Below the pieces are notes generated by a model. That model was not told the origin of the DNA and did not search any database. It saw only the letters and a list, made by a program, of their open reading frames with translations. DNA of 64,000 nt from Holosporaceae bacterium 'Namur'. Lineage in GTDB: Bacteria > Pseudomonadota > Alphaproteobacteria > Rickettsiales > Midichloriaceae. This document shows positions 56,793 through 64,000 of this stretch, piece after piece. A program made the position numbers and the translations under genes. The stretch covers positions 1 to 64,000 of the forward strand of contig JACGYV010000005.1 of NCBI GenBank assembly GCA_014116815.1. The letters run 5' to 3'. The first letter of the stretch is position 1, and the number at the start of each line of letters is the position of its first letter.

Positions 56793-57440
56793 TTATTCGT
56801 CCTGAGGAATGAGCTTCTTAACTTCTTTTTCTACAATACTTTTAACTATATTAGGCAAATTTCTATTTAGCCATTCGCTTAATTCAGGTTTAAGCAATTC
56901 AATAACTAAATCTTCTAAAGTAACACCCGACCTAAAATTTATATTTTCATCATGATTTTTAGTAGTAGCTTTTATAAATGATCTTAATAGGTCTTGTGAT
57001 TCCTTAGCTACTTCTTCAGCTATAAATAATTTATTGGAGGGAGATATATTTTGTTCATCATTAAAACTTTGCTCTTCAACATCGTTTGGTTGAGTTTGGT
57101 TAGTTTGCACATTTTCCTCCCTATTAAGTTTCGAGGGAGAGGTTCTCAGCTTTTTAGCAGCCACGCTGTTATCAATTTTTTTTAGTATATCTTCGGAACT
57201 TTCACTTAAATTATTAGTAACTGCCTCATTAAGTTGCGCAACGTTCTTTTTTGTAGAAGGTGGAGCCTTTTCGGTTACTTTACCGGAATTACCGTCTTCT
57301 ACAATTTCCGTAAGCTCAAGAATATCACTACTGACATTAGTTTCGGAAATCATAGCCTTTCTAATATCTTGTAATGCCTCATCAATTTTTGATACCGCTT
57401 CATTAGCGTCTGATTGAGTTCTGTTATCCGAAGTATCCAT
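56793..57440 (-). CDS. popZ: PopZ-like polar organising protein (DUF2497)
   Basis: PopZ forms a polar matrix that anchors chromosome centromeres and signalling proteins, including CckA, in alphaproteobacteria. The 215-residue protein has the N-terminal helix SKIDEALQDIRKAM, a long disordered acidic linker, and the C-terminal helical block LEDLVIELLKPELSEWLNRN followed by LPNIVKSIVEKEVKKLIP, which matches the PopZ oligomerisation region. It sits between cckA and the exported ankyrin gene, all on one strand. Confidence 0.82.
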   Translation of the reverse strand: MDTSDNRTQSDANEAVSKIDEALQDIRKAMISETNVSSDILELTEIVEDGNSGKVTEKAPPSTKKNVAQLNEAVTNNLSESSEDILKKIDNSVAAKKLRTSPSKLNREENVQTNQTQPNDVEEQSFNDEQNISPSNKLFIAEEVAKESQDLLRSFIKATTKNHDENINFRSGVTLEDLVIELLKPELSEWLNRNLPNIVKSIVEKEVKKLIPQDE

Positions 57441-57548
57441 TTCTTGCTTAAGTAGTTATCCTATATTAATTTTTACCAGCTTGAATCTTTTAAGTCTATA
57501 TATAATTTAAATAGTTAGCTGCTCCTTAGGTTAAGTTAATTTAAAGTG

Positions 57549-60053
57549 CTAACCGTCAATCACCTCTTTTACCTTAAGTAATAATTCTTTTAAGTTAAAG
57601 GGCTTCGGTAAAAAATTAAAGTCTCTGGCATTACCGTAAGCCTCATTAAATGCCTCTTCGCCGAATCCTGATATGAATATTACTTTAATTTTCGGCTGGA
57701 CTTTCTTTATCTCGTCAACCAGGGTAGGTCCGCTCATTCCCGGCATAACTACATCGGTAATGATTAAATCAATATTTTTCTCAAGTACGGTAATTTCATT
57801 TAATGCCTGATGAGGTAATGCAAAATCTATAACCTCATACCCTTTACTTATCAATACATGCTTAGCAAAAACTCTTACCGCTTCTTCATCTTCAACCAGT
57901 ATTATTAAACCCTTTCCAAATACATCTTTTCCGGTTTTTTGCTGTATTTGCTTATGTGCATTTTGCTCTTCAGCAGTTATAACCGGTCTAGGTATTAAAA
58001 CTACAAAAGTAGTCCCTTCACCAAGTTTAGTTTTAAAGTAAATCTTTCCTCCCGATTGGGTTACAATTCCAAAGACTGTAGAAAGCCCTAAACCGGTTCC
58101 CGATTTATCTTGCTTAGTAGTAAAGAACGGTTCAAAAATATTGTTAGCAATACTTTCATCAATACCTGTTCCCGTATCTTCCACTTCAATAACAATATAC
58201 TCCCCTGCTACTGCGGGAGGCTCTCCTTTCGGCGCTATACAGCTTGCGAGATAAGGGTCATGTTCTTTCAGCTTTAAATTGAAAGCCCGGATCGATAGCT
58301 TTCCGTTCTCTCCCATTGATTGCTGCGCGTTAATCGCTAAATTTAAAACTACTTGCTCAAATTGCACGGGATCAAATTTAATATACCATAAATCACTGGC
58401 TATTTCCTGATTAATTTGAATTTCCGCTCCCACCAGGCGCTGAATTAAGGAATAAAAATCTCCGAAAAATTCATTTAAATTTAATATCTCAGGTTTCAAT
58501 GTTTGCCTGCGTGAAAAAGCAAGTAGCCGGTTAACCAAGCTTGATGCCCGGTTAGCACTTTGCCTAATCTGCATAATATGGGCAAAAGAAGGATCCTCAG
58601 GGGTATGCCTGATTAATAATATATCACAAAAACCTAAGATTGCCGTAAGCAAGTTATTAAAATCATGCGCGATAGATCCTGCTAAATAACCGATAGTTTG
58701 CATTCTAAGAGCGTGAGATAAACTCTCTTCCATTTCTTTTTGCTGCGTAACATCCGTAATTCTCGGCATAAAACCGTATAAGTTACCGCTTAAATCTAAA
58801 ATTCTCCCCATATACACCGCGGTTGTTTTTCCGTTAGCAAGTTTCAGATTCTTTAATGGAATGATAGGTGAAATTATATCCGCAGAAATCTTTTGCATTT
58901 CGGATTTTATTTGCTTTTGACTCTCCGGAGTAAATAAATTTATAAAATTATCATTAATAAAATGATTTCCTACCATTATTTCTAAAGATCGGTTCATTTT
59001 CATAATCTTTCCGTCTTTTTTAAGTAACGCTACCGGGTATGGAGAGTCTTTAAAGAAACACTGCCAACTATGATCAATCCAACCTTCTTCTACACCTCTT
59101 GCTCTTGTAATTAGGCTTTTATCAGGTAACTTAATAAAGTACCCCGTAATTTTTTTAATGGCTCTTGTTTCAGAGTAAAAAGCTTTTTGAACTACCAATG
59201 CATGTATCTGCTCATTAAATTTCGTTGAAAGAGTTACGAAACCTTGCCATGTGTTATTTAAATGGCCGGTCTTTGTATTTTGCACTTCATCTTTATTTAA
59301 GTTAAGGTCAGCTTGAATAAAATTGGAAAAACTAACTAAATCATCAAGCAACTCTTCTCTTCTAAAACCAAGCGCTCTTGCAAAAAAATCATTACATTGG
59401 ATAATATGCCCCAGCTCATCAAGCTCATAATAACCACAGCCAAGCTTATCAACAGTTTCAATTATTTCTTCATCGCCGCTAAGCCTTGTACCTTTTATGA
59501 CATAAAACCTTTTGTTATTGGAAAAAATATTATCAGTTTTATCATTCGGATCATAGACGGAGAACGGTTCAGCTACCAGCTTGACTTTTACGGCTTTAAA
59601 AGCAACCAATACATCCGTATTAGTTGAAAATTTTATAACTTTATTAATCGCATCCGTAATAGAATTTTTTGCTGCTACTTTGATATTCAGCAATTCAAAT
59701 ATGCTATCTAGTTCACTGGGTTTTAAACTACTCCCAAGCAACTTAACCTGTGAAGAAAGATTAGGATCTAAAAAAACTATCTGGTTGTTATCATTTAATA
59801 TTATATAGAATTCACATTCATTGGAAAGAGCAGTAGAAAATATTTGCGTTTGATACTCAGCCAGCTTTTTGGAAAGTGATATTTTTTTTAAAATAAAAAA
59901 ATTAATAACTCCGGCGGCGCATAATGAGATAAAGAATGATAACGGCTCAATAACAGTGTGATAGTGCGATACCTTGAGCCCTAAAACCAAAGTTACTACT
60001 AAAGTAAAAAAATAAATTAGAAATACCACTATTGCAGGTATATATGACATCAT
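57549..60053 (-). CDS. cckA: hybrid sensor histidine kinase, CckA type
   Basis: The 834-residue protein has two N-terminal membrane helices (about 4-26 and 37-54), PAS-like domains (about 195-440), a HisKA/HATPase core with His463 in GSIAHDFNNLL, DTGTGIDESIANNIFEPFFT and GTGLGLSTVFGIV, and a receiver domain with Asp767 in LIITDVVMPG. This order is that of CckA, which controls CtrA through ChpT in alphaproteobacteria. Such a system would couple polarity and development. It lies 108 bp upstream of popZ. CtrA and ChpT are not in the window. Confidence 0.9.
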   Translation of the reverse strand: MMSYIPAIVVFLIYFFTLVVTLVLGLKVSHYHTVIEPLSFFISLCAAGVINFFILKKISLSKKLAEYQTQIFSTALSNECEFYIILNDNNQIVFLDPNLSSQVKLLGSSLKPSELDSIFELLNIKVAAKNSITDAINKVIKFSTNTDVLVAFKAVKVKLVAEPFSVYDPNDKTDNIFSNNKRFYVIKGTRLSGDEEIIETVDKLGCGYYELDELGHIIQCNDFFARALGFRREELLDDLVSFSNFIQADLNLNKDEVQNTKTGHLNNTWQGFVTLSTKFNEQIHALVVQKAFYSETRAIKKITGYFIKLPDKSLITRARGVEEGWIDHSWQCFFKDSPYPVALLKKDGKIMKMNRSLEIMVGNHFINDNFINLFTPESQKQIKSEMQKISADIISPIIPLKNLKLANGKTTAVYMGRILDLSGNLYGFMPRITDVTQQKEMEESLSHALRMQTIGYLAGSIAHDFNNLLTAILGFCDILLIRHTPEDPSFAHIMQIRQSANRASSLVNRLLAFSRRQTLKPEILNLNEFFGDFYSLIQRLVGAEIQINQEIASDLWYIKFDPVQFEQVVLNLAINAQQSMGENGKLSIRAFNLKLKEHDPYLASCIAPKGEPPAVAGEYIVIEVEDTGTGIDESIANNIFEPFFTTKQDKSGTGLGLSTVFGIVTQSGGKIYFKTKLGEGTTFVVLIPRPVITAEEQNAHKQIQQKTGKDVFGKGLIILVEDEEAVRVFAKHVLISKGYEVIDFALPHQALNEITVLEKNIDLIITDVVMPGMSGPTLVDEIKKVQPKIKVIFISGFGEEAFNEAYGNARDFNFLPKPFNLKELLLKVKEVIDG

Positions 60054-60121
60054 AATAAAAGAAAGTAAATCTTTGCTCCTAAACTTCTAATACTACAGAA
60101 TTTTAAGAGCATCAAGCAAAC

Positions 60122-60835
60122 TTATCTTCTTACCGATGTTTTTAAACAATATCCTGCAAGTCTAATAGTTTTAATTAAATCTTCACCATTAGGACTAGCT
60201 TTTATTAAAGCTTTCCTAAGTCTGGTCACATGTACATCTACCGTTCTTGAGCCGACGTAAATATCAACACCCCAAATCTTATCTATTAAAGCTTCTCTTG
60301 AAAGCACTCTGTTCGGGTGTTCCATCAGGATTTGTAATATTTGAAATTCAATAGGTGCAAGTTTGACTTCCACCCCGTTTCTGCTCACGGAATGCGTCAT
60401 AAGATCCATAGTAATATCTTCAAAATCCAGAGTTTTATTTGAAAATGCAGGACGCAATCTTCTGAATATTGCTTTAATCCTTGCAATTAATTCCGCCGGA
60501 GAGAAAGGTTTAACTATATAATCATCAGCACCGCGTTCAAGTCCGCTTATTCTATCAAATTCTTCGCCTTTGGCCGAGATCATAATAATTGGAATATTAG
60601 AAGTTTCAGGAGTTTCTCTTAAAACTCTACAAACCTCAATACCTTGAATTGACGGTAGTAACCAATCAAGAAGAATGATATCCGGCTTACTATTTTTAGC
60701 TAAGTATATTGCTTCTTCGCCATCTGAAGTAATTTGGACTTGATAACCTTCTTTTTGTAAATTATATTTAATTACAGTAGCAATCGACTCTTCGTCTTCC
60801 ACTACCAGTATAGAGGGCTTTAATACCTTCGACAT
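60122..60835 (-). CDS. OmpR/PhoB-family response regulator
   Basis: The 237-residue protein has a receiver domain with Asp57 in DIILLDWLLP, and a C-terminal winged-helix DNA-binding domain (LAPIEFQILQILMEHPNRVL, SRTVDVHVTRLRKAL). The sequence is close to PhoB. No PhoR-like kinase is adjacent; the nearest kinase is the CckA-type gene 69 bp downstream, on the same strand. Phosphate control is likely by homology but not shown here. Confidence 0.88.
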   Translation of the reverse strand: MSKVLKPSILVVEDEESIATVIKYNLQKEGYQVQITSDGEEAIYLAKNSKPDIILLDWLLPSIQGIEVCRVLRETPETSNIPIIMISAKGEEFDRISGLERGADDYIVKPFSPAELIARIKAIFRRLRPAFSNKTLDFEDITMDLMTHSVSRNGVEVKLAPIEFQILQILMEHPNRVLSREALIDKIWGVDIYVGSRTVDVHVTRLRKALIKASPNGEDLIKTIRLAGYCLKTSVRR

Positions 60836-61251
60836 TGTTTTTTTGCTCCGCTTTTCTGCTAATTTAGCTCCTAATATTAAATTTTATAAACTTTTTAATA
60901 TTTTTGCAAGCAAATACACAGACTAATAGTCTAAAATTTTTACAATTATTAAAATCACAACTCACCACTGGTTTAGATAAAGCTACATAACTTCTATAGT
61001 TCAAGCTAAAATTAAAAATTATGAAATATTACTACCTACAATAATTTAATCTATATTTAACAAACACTTAGTATTATTTTGCAACTCAAGTATTAATATT
61101 TTACATAACTTTTGCTGTTTCATAAATTTTATCTCTCATTCCGATTTATTTTAAAACCATATATTTGATAACAATTCTTAATATCAGTTATTTTTAACAT
61201 TTTCATATCTAATAAATTATATAGATGTTAAAATAAATTAATGGGGGTGCT
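60836..61251. other. 416-bp divergent intergenic region
   Basis: This AT-rich region separates the PhoB-like regulator from the receiver-phosphatase gene. Apart from a possible promoter at its right end, no repeat, RNA gene or open frame was seen. Its size suggests regulation on both sides. Confidence 0.6.
61194..61222 (+). promoter_or_regulatory. possible promoter of the receiver-phosphatase gene
   Basis: TTAACA (61194-61199) and TTATAT (61217-61222) are 17 bases apart. The ATG is about 30 bases further on, after a GGGGG ribosome site. Confidence 0.4.
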
Positions 61252-62457
61252 ATGTATTTTATTGAAAAACATATTGAAAGTATAGAAAAGCAGCTTAAAA
61301 GCTCTGATATATTAATTATAGGGTCTGATGAGACTGAAATAAACTTTATTAAAAACACCTTAGAAAATGAAAGTTTTAGTAAAGTGAGTATTGCCTATAC
61401 CTGCCATGAAGCTTTAAAAACAGTAGAAATAAGCATTCCTGACTTAATTATTTTGGATATGGTTACTCAGGAGCTGGATGGTTATCAGACTTGTCTGAAG
61501 CTTAGATCAAACAGTAAAACACAGCATATACCTATAATCGCTAAAATAAATTGCAAATCCCATAGTAAAAAAAAGAAAGCTTTCGCGCTTGGAATCAATG
61601 ATTTTCTTAGCACCCCTGCATTAGAAGTAGAAATACTCACCAGAGTTAAGATGCACTTATCTCAAAGCAAGCTCTTTAAAAGCCTTGTAGAGTTTCAGGA
61701 AAGATTAAATTTTGAACTGGAAGAAGCAAGAAAGATGCTTTTAAGTTTAATCTCCAAAGATAATGTTCACAGCGAAATTTCTAAAAAAAACAACCTTTCT
61801 ATCGCCTCTTACTATAAAACCTCGGAAGAACTTGGGGGAGACTATTATGCGATAAAGAAAATGGATGACGGTTTGGTCGCAAGCTATATATGGGACTTTT
61901 CAGGACACGGCATCAGGGCAGCTATTAATACTTTCAGATTACATTCATTAATTCAAAGCATTACGGGAACCCAAATAAATCCGGCTGAATTTTTAAATGA
62001 AATAAATAGCTATCTCTTTACCATGCTAAGCAGAGATCAATTTGCTACTATGTTCTACTGCTTGATAGATATCCCGCTGCAAAAGCTAACTTACGCCGCA
62101 ACCGGCACTCCCTGCCCTTACCTGGTTTCATTTAAGCATTCCAAGGTAAAAAAATTGGATTCTACAGGTTTCCCGCTTGGTATAATTGACAATCCCCGTT
62201 ATAAAAATCATATTATCGACTTTACCAACTGGGACTTAATCATATTTTACAGCGATGCCTTAATTGAAACGAAAAACCGGGATAATACTTTGTTTAACTT
62301 AAGTAATTTTCTGAAAAACCTGGCTACCAACCCTCAAGATATACCAAGCAGTAATATAAGCAATTGGCTGCTTGAAAAAATTATATTTGAATTTGATAAG
62401 AGCTATGCTTTTAACCTCAAAGATGATCTGACAATTTGTATTATTTCAAAAGTCTAA
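61252..62457 (+). CDS. response regulator with SpoIIE/RsbU-type PP2C phosphatase domain
   Basis: The 401-residue protein has a receiver domain (about 18-135) with Asp69 in DLIILDM, a coiled linker, and a PP2C-like phosphatase domain (about 185-400). The phosphatase metal-binding motifs are visible in ELGGDYYA, IWDFSGHGIRAA and a late KDDLTICII. Family members dephosphorylate anti-sigma antagonists in partner-switching systems. No such partner is in the window. It is divergent from the PhoB-like regulator. Confidence 0.88.
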   Translation: MYFIEKHIESIEKQLKSSDILIIGSDETEINFIKNTLENESFSKVSIAYTCHEALKTVEISIPDLIILDMVTQELDGYQTCLKLRSNSKTQHIPIIAKINCKSHSKKKKAFALGINDFLSTPALEVEILTRVKMHLSQSKLFKSLVEFQERLNFELEEARKMLLSLISKDNVHSEISKKNNLSIASYYKTSEELGGDYYAIKKMDDGLVASYIWDFSGHGIRAAINTFRLHSLIQSITGTQINPAEFLNEINSYLFTMLSRDQFATMFYCLIDIPLQKLTYAATGTPCPYLVSFKHSKVKKLDSTGFPLGIIDNPRYKNHIIDFTNWDLIIFYSDALIETKNRDNTLFNLSNFLKNLATNPQDIPSSNISNWLLEKIIFEFDKSYAFNLKDDLTICIISKV

Positions 62458-62553
62458 GTGAAAATTTATTAAATTTTAAATTAGTCATCTTATTATTGTT
62501 GTGTTTTAGTGTATTCATATATTAACTTAAGCAGTATTGAGGTTACAAATTTT

Positions 62554-62964
62554 ATGCAACAGGAAAAAAAATACTTATTGCCGAAAATATATGGTAAAGC
62601 CGGGTGCATAATTAAAAAAAACGGCCAGCTTTTAGCCGTTAAAAATGCAAAATGTCATAAATGGGACATCCCCTCAGGTAGGCCGGAAGGAGAAGAGTTG
62701 GCTTATCAAACCGCTGCAAGAGAAACTTACGAAGAGACTGGGCTTAAAGCTGAGCCTATCAGGCTACTTAAAAGCTCGGGAGACTTTTACATCTTTGAAT
62801 GTAAAATTATATCTCACGAGCCCTCAAACCCCAAAGTCCCGAAAGAGTTTGAAAATGAAATAGAGACAGCTAAATTTATTGAAATCGATTTTTTAAACAA
62901 AGATAATGTTCGATTCCCGGATGGCCTGGAAGATTTTAAAGAGATTTTTAATAAAATAGAATAA
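62554..62964 (+). CDS. Nudix hydrolase
   Basis: The 136-residue protein contains a full Nudix box, G-x5-E-x7-REx2EExG, as GRPEGEELAYQTAARETYEETG. Such enzymes hydrolyse nucleoside diphosphates linked to other groups, and cleanse the pool of oxidised nucleotides; the substrate here is not clear. The N-terminal strand pair (GCIIKKNGQLLAVKNA) fits the fold. The ATG at 62554 is preferred; the frame is open to a GTG at 62509. It lies downstream of the phosphatase gene by about 95 bp. Confidence 0.9.
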   Translation: MQQEKKYLLPKIYGKAGCIIKKNGQLLAVKNAKCHKWDIPSGRPEGEELAYQTAARETYEETGLKAEPIRLLKSSGDFYIFECKIISHEPSNPKVPKEFENEIETAKFIEIDFLNKDNVRFPDGLEDFKEIFNKIE

Positions 62965-63012
62965 TTCCATGTACTACCCGACTTCCTAAAATAGAGATGA
63001 TATTATTTGTCC

Positions 63013-63744
63013 TTATCTATTTTTTCTAAATGTGAATTCTAAAATACAACTTCCGTTAGTTGCATCAGTAGTATAAGGAGCTGTAGTGGTATCAGGAAAA
63101 TAGCAACCGCCCGGGAAACCGTAGATTGAAGCTCCCCAAACAAGGCCGTTTCTCGGGTAACCATCATCAATTTTATTATCTATACTATAAGCATCAATGG
63201 TAGGAATTATGGAATCATTAGGAGGAAACCCTAAACGAGGACCGCCGATTTCTAAATATTGCTCTAAATGGCTATATCGAACTCCATTCTGAAAGCTCCA
63301 TCCTTTTTTATTGTATTGAGACATTGGAGCATTGACTCCAATATAAGTCCCTCCCTCCATATCAGTAATGCCGGTGTAATTTCCAATAATCATTCCGGCT
63401 AAAGATAAATGCTGCCATGCTCTTAATGCTTCATTTTGCGTACGAGTAGTATAGCTGTATTCAATCACCCCATCTCCGTTGCCATTACAATTACTTGGAG
63501 TGGAATCACATGCCGTACCCCATTGAACGGATGCATAAGGAAAATCACCCGGAAGGCTTTTATACTTTTGTTCGAATAGATTAATAGCCTCCGTAAAAGT
63601 ATTAGCTTCGGTAATTATACTTCTTAGACTCGCTTGCTTAATCATGGAATATGCAATGGAAATACTGCTGATTAAAAATGCGATTATTAAAACCACTACT
63701 GCTAACTCTATTAAACTAAATCCTATTTTCTTGTATTTCTGCAT
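63013..63744 (-). CDS. type IV pilin-like protein
   Basis: The 243-residue protein starts with MQKYKKIG, then FSLIELAVVVLIIAFLISS: a canonical prepilin with Gly at -1, Phe at +1 and Glu at +5, cleaved by a prepilin peptidase and inserted in the inner membrane. The body has LPGDFPYASVQWG and several cysteines, and the C-terminus GLVWGASIYGFPGGC then CILEFTFRK is shared with the partial gene at the right edge. The ATG at 63744 follows AGGGG by eight bases; a GTG three codons upstream is less likely. No assembly genes are seen nearby. Confidence 0.85.
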   Translation of the reverse strand: MQKYKKIGFSLIELAVVVLIIAFLISSISIAYSMIKQASLRSIITEANTFTEAINLFEQKYKSLPGDFPYASVQWGTACDSTPSNCNGNGDGVIEYSYTTRTQNEALRAWQHLSLAGMIIGNYTGITDMEGGTYIGVNAPMSQYNKKGWSFQNGVRYSHLEQYLEIGGPRLGFPPNDSIIPTIDAYSIDNKIDDGYPRNGLVWGASIYGFPGGCYFPDTTTAPYTTDATNGSCILEFTFRKNR

Positions 63745-63850
63745 ATACCACACCCCTCATATCGTTTCCCTTTTAATACAAATTAAACTTTTATATTCAT
63801 TGTTTTAAAACTAAGATTTATCACTTTTTGCTACTTTATCCTCAGATTCC

Positions 63851-64000
63851 TTAAAGATATAAATTAGGTTTTCTAAATATAAAACTTAAGATACATGCAG
63901 GGGTAGTCGTATTTACGATATTATAAGGAGAATCAACATATGTTGCATTAACGAAACAAAATGTAGTTGCTGAATCTCCCCATACCAATCCCGTTCTTGG
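63851..64000 (-). CDS. second pilin-like protein, C-terminal part cut by the window edge
   Basis: Forty-nine codons remain. They read PRTGLVWGDSATTFCFV and end with ACILSFIFRKPNLYL before a TAA, closely matching the end of the adjacent pilin-like gene (PRNGLVWGAS..., GSCILEFTFRKNR). The start lies to the right of the window. It is the tandem neighbour of the gene at 63013-63744, with 106 bp between them. Confidence 0.8.
   Translation of the reverse strand, partial: PRTGLVWGDSATTFCFVNATYVDSPYNIVNTTTPACILSFIFRKPNLYL

Overview
The window looks like a chromosomal segment of an AT-rich, host-associated alphaproteobacterium, most likely in or near the order Rickettsiales. The pointers are a giant NAD-glutamate dehydrogenase, a CckA-type hybrid kinase next to a PopZ-like polar protein, SdhE, VirB8/VirB9 type IV secretion proteins, two DMT (EamA) importers of the kind found in intracellular bacteria, three ankyrin-repeat proteins and at least two decaying genes. 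lpxB and an LptG-type protein are present, so the cell probably makes lipid A, which argues against Anaplasma/Ehrlichia-like lineages. The genus cannot be fixed from the sequence alone.

Layout. 0-10 kb: the tail of an IS630-type transposase, the rpmF-plsX-fabH lipid cluster, a triple-domain transporter/acyltransferase/acyl-ACP synthetase, an outer-membrane barrel protein, a small unknown gene and gltA. 10-22 kb: sdhE-lpxB, a secreted Ppx/GppA-like protein, recA, a GNAT acetyltransferase, an ankyrin protein, rplM-rpsI, truB-rpsO-pnp, and a lipase-like protein. 22-32 kb: radA-cvpA-DMT transporter, pdhC-lpd, a very unusual pilin-like/PA14/discoidin-like fusion, a second DMT transporter and a small ankyrin protein. 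33-44 kb (minus strand): dnaE-trmJ, lptG, gdh-holC-DUF6111-like. 44-52 kb is the accessory part: virB8-virB9, a secreted unknown, a gene split by TAG, and a DNA2/NAM7-type helicase split by TAA. 52-64 kb: hscB-hscA with a truncated HscA, a secreted ankyrin protein, popZ, cckA, a PhoB-like regulator, a response regulator with a SpoIIE-type phosphatase domain, a Nudix hydrolase, and two tandem pilin-like genes at the right edge.

The strongest non-gene signal is a pair of about 230-bp elements (15915-16143 and 32708-32938). They have matching terminal inverted repeats starting TATAGT, a GC-rich stem and a 27-nt near-perfect palindrome. They look like MITEs, and their ends resemble the end of the IS630 remnant at the left edge. 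Each sits a short distance upstream of an ankyrin-repeat gene.

How the genes fit together: most are housekeeping (fatty acid and phospholipid synthesis, TCA/pyruvate metabolism, translation, replication and repair, Fe-S assembly). Over these lie a polarity and cell-cycle signalling group (PopZ, CckA, regulators), a host-interaction layer (VirB8/9, ankyrin proteins, lipase-like and secreted proteins) and a set of unusual pilin-like surface proteins. No tRNA, rRNA or CRISPR array was seen.
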